Positions 59,339-64,000 of a DNA stretch of 64,000 bases are shown here, piece by piece. The notes beneath the pieces are model-generated. The model was not told the DNA's origin. It ran no database searches and saw only the letters and a list, made by a program, of their open reading frames with translations. The position numbers were made by a program, and so were the translations under genes. Position 1 is the first letter of the stretch; every line of letters begins with the position of its first letter. Source of the stretch: Kineococcus gynurae (GTDB taxonomy: Bacteria > Actinomycetota > Actinomycetes > Actinomycetales > Kineococcaceae); the NCBI RefSeq assembly GCF_050871315.1, contig NZ_JBJLRE010000002.1; one strand, 5' to 3'.

Positions 59339-61822
59339 ATGACCCGGAACGGTCTGCTGAGCAGCCTGGGCTTCGGCGTCCTCTTCGCCGTGGCCGTGCT
59401 GGTCGGTCGCCTGACGATCCTCGACGGCACCTCGCTCAGCCTGGTCTGGCCGGCCGCCGGCGTGGCGACGCTGTGGTTCTCGGTGCAGCGCGAGCAGCGG
59501 ACCCTGCCCCTCGACCTCGCGCTGCTGGCCGGGATCACGGTGACCGGCAACCTCCTCACCGGCGCCGCCCCGACGCTGGCCGCGGCGTTCGTCGGGGTCA
59601 ACGTCGTGCAGGTGCTCGTCTTCCACCGGCTCTTCGCCCTGTTCGGCAGCCACCTCTGGGGCGCGGGCGGCTGGGCGCCGATGAGCTCGATCCGCGACCT
59701 CGGCGGCATCACCGTCGCCGCGCTGGTCGCCTCCACCGCGGGGGCCGGGCTGGGCTCGCTCGCGCTGGCCCTGACCTCCGGGTCGTTCTCGGGGCAGGCC
59801 GCCGCGGTGTGGTTCGCGCGCAACGTCGTCGCCGTGCTGCTGGTGACGGTGGTCGGGCTGCGCCTGACCTGGCTCGGCACGCCGGCCGCCCGGGCGGCGC
59901 TCGGACCCCGCCTGCGCGACCGGCTGGAGCTGCCTCGGGGTGGGCGTCTCGTCGAGTTCGTGCTGACGCTGCTGCTCTCCAGCGGGGCCTACGTCCTCGT
60001 GTTCCTCGTCATCAACGGCGTGCCCATCGGGTTCAGCCTGCTCGTCATCACCGTGTGGGTCGCGGTCCGTTACCCGACCACCCAGGTCCTGCTGTACAGC
60101 ACGGCCGGCGGGATCTTCGCCGTCGCGGCCACGCTCGCCGACCACGGACCGTTCGCGACCGTCGCCTCCGACGCGGTCCAGGCCCTGGTCATCCAGTTCT
60201 ACATCCTCGTCCTGGCCGGGACCGGGCTGCTCCTCGCGCTCGGTCGCGACGACCGCGTCCTGCTGGTGACCCGCCTCGGGGTGCAGGCCGAGGAGAACGC
60301 CCGCCAGCGCCGACTCCTGCAGGTGGCCCTCGACGAGGTCGAGCGCAGCGACGAGCTGAACACCGCGGTCCTGGACACCGCGGGCGTCGGCATCGTCGTG
60401 TGCGACGCCGAGGGGCGGCTCCTGCGGTTCAACGACGAGGCCCGGCGCTGGCACGGCCTGGACGCCGACGCCTCGCTGGACCCGACCCAGCACGGCGACG
60501 TCTACGGCCTCTTCCGCGCCGACGGGCGCACGCCGCTGCCGGCCGCGGAGGTCCCGCTGCACCGGGCGATGGCCGACGGGAGCGTGTCCGACGCCGAGAT
60601 GGTCATCGCGACCACCGGCCGCGACCCGATGCTCGTGGTCTGCACGGGCCGGGTGGTCCGGACCGAGGACGGGCGCCGGCTGGGGGCGGTCGTCGTCATG
60701 CAGGACGTGACGCGCGACCGCGCCCGGGAGCGGGCGCTGCGCGAGGCCCACGGCGACCTCGGGGCCGCCCACGCCGAGCTGGCGGCACGCAGCCGCGAGC
60801 TGTCCCGCCACGTCGTCGAGGTCGAGACCCTGGCCCGTGCGACCCGCGCGGTCGTCGGGGCCGACGACCCCCGCCAGGCCATCTGCGAGGCCATGCTCGA
60901 CCTGACCGGCGCGGACGGGGCCTACCTGCTGCAGCCCGACGAGAACGGGGTCCTCGTCTCGACCGCGAGCGTCGGCCTGCCACCCGGGCTGCGGCTGCGG
61001 ACCGACCCCCGCACCCAGAGCAGCCTGCCCGCGATGGTGATGGCCGGTCGCGAGCAGCTCTTCGTCGCCGACGTCGCCGCGCACCCGGCCGCCAGCGCCG
61101 ACTTCATCGCCGCCTGCGGCACCGTCTCGGGGGTGTGGCAGCCCGTGCTGCTGCCCGGCGGACGGGCGACCGGGGTCCTCGGCGTGTTCTGGCAGAGCCG
61201 GATGCCGGCGATCACCTCGACGCTCTCGGCACTCCTGCAGGGTCTGGCCGGCGAGGTCGCCCACACCGTCGAGCGGCAGGACCTGCTGGCCCGCCTCGCC
61301 GAGGCCGCCCAGCACGACGCCCTCACCGGGCTGACCAACCGGCGGCAGTGGGACACCATCGCCCAGGCCGAGGTGGCCCGGGCGACCCGGACGGGCGTGC
61401 CGCTGACGTTCATGATCGTCGACCTCGACCACTTCAAGCGGTTCAACGACACCTTCGGTCACCTGCAGGGCGACGAGCTCCTGCGCGGGTTCGCCGGGGC
61501 CGCCTCGCAGCAGCTGCGCGAGGTGGACACCCTGGCCCGCTGGGGTGGGGAGGAGTTCTGCGTCGCCCTTCCCGGGTGCACCGCGATCGAGGCGATCGTC
61601 GTCGCCGACCGCATCCGCGGGGTCGTGCCGCAGGGGCAGACCTGCACGATCGGGATCGCGCAGTGGCGCCCCGAGGAGACCCCCGCCCAGGTGCTCGGAC
61701 GGGCCGACTCCGCGCTCTACCGCGGCAAGCAGTCCGGCCGCGACCTGAGCGTCGTGGCCCCCGCGCTGCCGCCGCGTCCGCTCCGCGACGCGCCCTCTCA
61801 GGAACTCTTAACCTCATCGTGA
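59339..61822 (+). CDS. Membrane diguanylate cyclase with MASE1, PAS, GAF and GGDEF domains
   Basis: 827 aa. MASE1 membrane sensor (about residues 1-310, eight or more segments), PAS (about 340-455; LDTAGVGIVVCDAEGRLLRFN), GAF (about 500-640), then GGDEF (about 665-815): DALTGLTNRRQWD, DLDHFKRFNDTFGHLQGD and ARWGGEEFCVALPG. The active site is GGEEF, so it should be active, and RxxD (REVD) five residues upstream is the inhibitory I-site. It makes c-di-GMP. ATG 59339 has GGAGG 9 nt upstream. It neighbours the glycan cluster. Confidence 0.93.
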   Translation: MTRNGLLSSLGFGVLFAVAVLVGRLTILDGTSLSLVWPAAGVATLWFSVQREQRTLPLDLALLAGITVTGNLLTGAAPTLAAAFVGVNVVQVLVFHRLFALFGSHLWGAGGWAPMSSIRDLGGITVAALVASTAGAGLGSLALALTSGSFSGQAAAVWFARNVVAVLLVTVVGLRLTWLGTPAARAALGPRLRDRLELPRGGRLVEFVLTLLLSSGAYVLVFLVINGVPIGFSLLVITVWVAVRYPTTQVLLYSTAGGIFAVAATLADHGPFATVASDAVQALVIQFYILVLAGTGLLLALGRDDRVLLVTRLGVQAEENARQRRLLQVALDEVERSDELNTAVLDTAGVGIVVCDAEGRLLRFNDEARRWHGLDADASLDPTQHGDVYGLFRADGRTPLPAAEVPLHRAMADGSVSDAEMVIATTGRDPMLVVCTGRVVRTEDGRRLGAVVVMQDVTRDRARERALREAHGDLGAAHAELAARSRELSRHVVEVETLARATRAVVGADDPRQAICEAMLDLTGADGAYLLQPDENGVLVSTASVGLPPGLRLRTDPRTQSSLPAMVMAGREQLFVADVAAHPAASADFIAACGTVSGVWQPVLLPGGRATGVLGVFWQSRMPAITSTLSALLQGLAGEVAHTVERQDLLARLAEAAQHDALTGLTNRRQWDTIAQAEVARATRTGVPLTFMIVDLDHFKRFNDTFGHLQGDELLRGFAGAASQQLREVDTLARWGGEEFCVALPGCTAIEAIVVADRIRGVVPQGQTCTIGIAQWRPEETPAQVLGRADSALYRGKQSGRDLSVVAPALPPRPLRDAPSQELLTSS

Positions 61823-62018
61823 CGTGCGCCCCCGGCCCGCACGGTGCGTCACCGTCGGGGGGTCGGCGTGCTTCGTTCCCGCACGGGTGCACACTGGTTG
61901 CTGGAAGCGCTATCGCCACGGACGGCAGTCGTCGACGCACAGAGTGACGGCGCGGACGGTCGCCGGGGTCGGTCGCGGGCGACGGGGCCCGTGTCGGCCC
62001 GGAGCAGGGTTCGGGCAG

Positions 62019-62027
62019 TGTTAGCGT
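62019..62027 (+). promoter_or_regulatory. Extended -10 of the peptide-binding protein gene
   Basis: TGTTAGCGT fits TGnTANNNT. The transcription start would be near 62034. Confidence 0.45.
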
Positions 62028-62050
62028 TCTGCACACCAAAGGCCGGTGGA

Positions 62051-62095
62051 CATCCTGCTCGGCAGGAGTCCCGTGAGCTGAGCATCCTGCTCAGC
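62051..62095 (+). promoter_or_regulatory. Two hairpins in the 5' leader
   Basis: CCTGC-tcg-GCAGG near 62054-62066 and GCTGAGC-atcct-GCTCAGC (62077-62095). The string CATCCTGCTC occurs in both (62051 and 62083), so alternative pairings are possible. The ribosome site GAGGAGG (62106-62112) is 11 nt downstream. Confidence 0.35.
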
Positions 62096-62120
62096 GCGCC
62101 CTGTCGAGGAGGATTCGCTG

Positions 62121-63806
62121 GTGGGCATCGAGGACACTCAGGTGCAGGAGAACTCTCGCCGCGGACGGGGTGGCCCCGTCCTCAGTCGGCGTCAAGGTCT
62201 CATGGGTCTGGCGGGAGCCGGTGCCCTGTGGACGCTCAGCGCCTGCGGTGGTGGGGACGACGGCGATGGAAGCGGTGAGGGCGGCAGCAGCACCCCGATC
62301 ACCGTGTGGGGCGGCGAGCCGCAGAACCCGCTGATCCCGACCAACACCAACGAGACCGGCGGCGGGAAGATCCTCGACTGCGTCTTCGCGGGCCTGGTGG
62401 CCTACGAGGCCGACGGCACCCCGGTCAACGACGTCGCCGAGAGCATCGAGTCGCCCGACGCGACCACCTACACGATCAAGCTCAAGGCCGACCAGAAGTT
62501 CTCCGACGGGTCCCCGGTGACGGCCGACTCCTTCGTCAAGGCGTGGAACTACGGGGCGCTGTCGACCAACGCGCAGCTCAGCAGCTACTTCTTCGAGCCC
62601 ATCGAGGGCTACGACGCGGTCTCCGCGGAGACCCCGACCGCCCAGGAGCTCTCCGGTCTCGTGGTCGTCGACGAGACCACCTTCACGGTGAAGCTCAACG
62701 CCCCCGAGGGTGACTTCCCCCTCCGCCTCGGCTACTCGGCCTACTACCCGCTGCCCGAGAGCGCGTTCGAGGACATCGCGGCGTTCGGCGAGAACCCGGT
62801 CGGCAACGGCCCGTACAAGCTGGAGGCCGAGGGCGCCTGGCGGCACAACGAGGGCATCAACCTCGTCGTCAACGACCAGTACGCCGGGCCGCGCAAGCCG
62901 GTCAACGCCGGGGTCAACATCGTGTTCTACGCCGACCTCGACACCGCCTACTCGGCGCTGCAGTCCGGTGAGCTCGACGTCCTGGACCAGGTGCCGGACT
63001 CGGCCCTGACCACCTTCACCAGCGACCTGGGCGACCGGGCCGTGAACCAGCCCTCGGCCGTCTTCCAGGGCTTCGTGATCCCGACCGCCCTGGCCGGGTT
63101 CACCGGAGAGGCGGGCCAGCTCCGTCGCCAGGCCATCGCCTACGCGATCAACCGGGCCGACATCTGCAAGGTCGTCTTCAACGACACCCGCACCCCGGCC
63201 AAGGACTACTCCTCCCCGGTCGTGCCCTACTGGACCGAGGACGTCCCGGGCAACGAGGTCTGCACCTACGACGCCGACAAGGCCAAGGAGCTGTGGGCGC
63301 AGGCCGAGGCGATCGAGCCCTACACCGGCACGTTCACCATCGCGTACAACACCGACGGCGGGCACGCGACCTGGGTCGACGCGGTCACCGCGGGCCTGCG
63401 CCAGACGCTGGGGATGAACGCGGAGGGCAAGCCCTACGCGACCTTCGCCCAGCTCCGCAGCGACATCACGGGCGGCACCATCAACGGTGCGTTCCGTTCG
63501 GGCTGGCAGGCCGACTACCCGTCGATGTACAACTTCCTCGCCTCGACCTTCGCCACCGGCGGCGGCTCGAACGACGGCAAGTACTCCAACCCGCAGTACG
63601 ACGCGCTGCTCGCGCAGGCCTCGGCCAACACCGATGCCGAGGCCGCCGTGGCCACCCTGGTCCAGGCGCAGACCATCCTCATGACGGACCTGCCCTCGAT
63701 CCCGCTGTGGTACTCCAACGCGGCCGGTGGTTACGCCGACACCGTCTCCGACGTGAAGTTCGGCTGGAACAGCGTGCCGATCTACGAAACCATCACGAAG
63801 GCCTGA
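62121..63806 (+). CDS. Peptide/oligopeptide ABC transporter substrate-binding lipoprotein
   Basis: 561 aa, family 5 (OppA/DppA). The N-terminus has a twin-arginine motif LSRRQGLMGL and lipobox LSAC (Cys42), so it is likely exported folded by Tat and lipid-anchored. Family features: FSDGSPVTADSFVKAWNYGA, GNGPYKLEAEGAWR and a C-terminal lobe with SGWQADYPSMYNFLASTFATGGGSNDGKYSN. Permease genes would be expected downstream but the sequence becomes homopolymeric. GTG start with GAGGAGG 8 nt upstream. Confidence 0.9.
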   Translation: MGIEDTQVQENSRRGRGGPVLSRRQGLMGLAGAGALWTLSACGGGDDGDGSGEGGSSTPITVWGGEPQNPLIPTNTNETGGGKILDCVFAGLVAYEADGTPVNDVAESIESPDATTYTIKLKADQKFSDGSPVTADSFVKAWNYGALSTNAQLSSYFFEPIEGYDAVSAETPTAQELSGLVVVDETTFTVKLNAPEGDFPLRLGYSAYYPLPESAFEDIAAFGENPVGNGPYKLEAEGAWRHNEGINLVVNDQYAGPRKPVNAGVNIVFYADLDTAYSALQSGELDVLDQVPDSALTTFTSDLGDRAVNQPSAVFQGFVIPTALAGFTGEAGQLRRQAIAYAINRADICKVVFNDTRTPAKDYSSPVVPYWTEDVPGNEVCTYDADKAKELWAQAEAIEPYTGTFTIAYNTDGGHATWVDAVTAGLRQTLGMNAEGKPYATFAQLRSDITGGTINGAFRSGWQADYPSMYNFLASTFATGGGSNDGKYSNPQYDALLAQASANTDAEAAVATLVQAQTILMTDLPSIPLWYSNAAGGYADTVSDVKFGWNSVPIYETITKA

Positions 63807-63823
63807 CCCGCCTGCCCTCCCAC

Positions 63824-63900
63824 GGGGTGGGGGGGGGGGGGGGGGGGGGGGGGGCGCCCCCCCCCCGCCCCCCCCCCCCCCCCGCCCCCCCCCCCCCCCC
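63824..63900. repeat. Poly-G / poly-C homopolymer stretch
   Basis: GGGGT, then 26 G, CG, 10 C, G, 16 C, G and 16 C. Nothing comparable occurs elsewhere in the window. It lies between convergent coding regions, where a strong hairpin terminator would be expected, and is probably an assembly or sequencing artefact. Confidence 0.85.
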
Positions 63901-64000
63901 GGCGCACCCAGAGGGAAGCGCCGAGGAGCAGGACCACCCAGATGCCCAGCAGCAGGGCGAGGGTGAAAGGTGCCCGCTGGTCGACGGGGACCCGGGCGGC
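63901..64000 (-). CDS. C-terminal fragment of a membrane protein (partial, minus strand)
   Basis: Reading the minus strand from the window edge gives an open frame with RVPVDQRAPFTLALLLG and a following membrane helix ending WVRR, then enters the homopolymer. The stop codon is not visible, because in this frame the homopolymer and the bases after it contain none. Third positions are GC-rich as in a real gene. The protein family cannot be told. Confidence 0.4.

Larger units (their letters stand above)
61823..62120 (+). other. Upstream region of the peptide-binding protein gene
   Basis: A 298-nt gap. The first 190 nt show nothing I recognise. A TGTTAGCGT extended -10 (62019-62027) should start RNA near 62034, leaving a leader of about 87 nt with two small hairpins that share the sequence CATCCTGCTC. 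Confidence 0.4.

Noticed and set aside
58123..61947. A 1274-codon open frame across the glycosyltransferase and diguanylate cyclase genes
   Set aside because: It is a shadow frame, Arg/Gly/Pro-rich, covering two well-supported genes on both strands.

Overview
This 64-kb window comes from the chromosome of a very high-GC actinobacterium. The signs are third codon positions that are almost always G or C, many GTG and TTG starts, mycothiol-linked enzymes (mca and a mycothiol-type arsenate reductase), LpqY-SugABC-type transport and frequent leaderless promoters. A Kineococcus-like member of the Kineosporiaceae is my best guess, but that is an inference. About 93% of the window is protein-coding on both strands. 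I see no rRNA, tRNA, CRISPR array, prophage or insertion sequence.

Layout. 1-12 kb is housekeeping: mca, a Gfo/Idh/MocA oxidoreductase, a DUF255 thioredoxin-fold protein, a hemolysin III-type protein, a cis-prenyltransferase, a PIN-PhoH protein, a secreted muralytic-type protein, a DUF2470 protein under a probable iron box, rpsD, ferritin and a 47-residue Cys4 protein. 12-23 kb has an I36-type secreted inhibitor divergent from a LuxR regulator, fumC, a sugar ABC operon in lpqY-sugA-sugB-sugC order, a GNAT-like protein, a PfkB kinase, glpX and a DUF4245 protein. 23.8-30 kb carries a tightly coupled five-gene operon (photolyase-like protein, response regulator, histidine kinase, xseA, xseB), divergent from a secreted protein with a duplicated DUF5666-like domain. 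30-35 kb has ispH, rmuC, two membrane proteins and ychF.

35-43 kb is a metal and accessory region: a CmtR-like repressor with a CDF exporter, a BenE-type symporter, divergent ACR3 and arsR-arsC, a K+ channel, an Lrp regulator and a rhodanese. 42-50 kb is a carbohydrate operon: ROK regulator, lipoprotein, two permeases and a GH38 alpha-mannosidase. 50-59 kb holds a flavin monooxygenase and a surface-glycan cluster (FkbM methyltransferase, five glycosyltransferases, a WcbI-like protein), followed by a MASE1-PAS-GAF-GGDEF diguanylate cyclase. The window ends with a peptide-binding lipoprotein and a poly-G/poly-C stretch that looks like an assembly artefact at the 3' end of a convergent membrane-protein gene.

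The best candidate for an undescribed system is the 23.8-29.9 kb module. It is a photolyase-like protein whose two domains appear swapped in order, cotranscribed with a two-component system and both exonuclease VII subunits, and sharing with a divergent repeat protein an intergenic region that carries two pairs of 11-bp-spaced direct repeats typical of OmpR-family targets.
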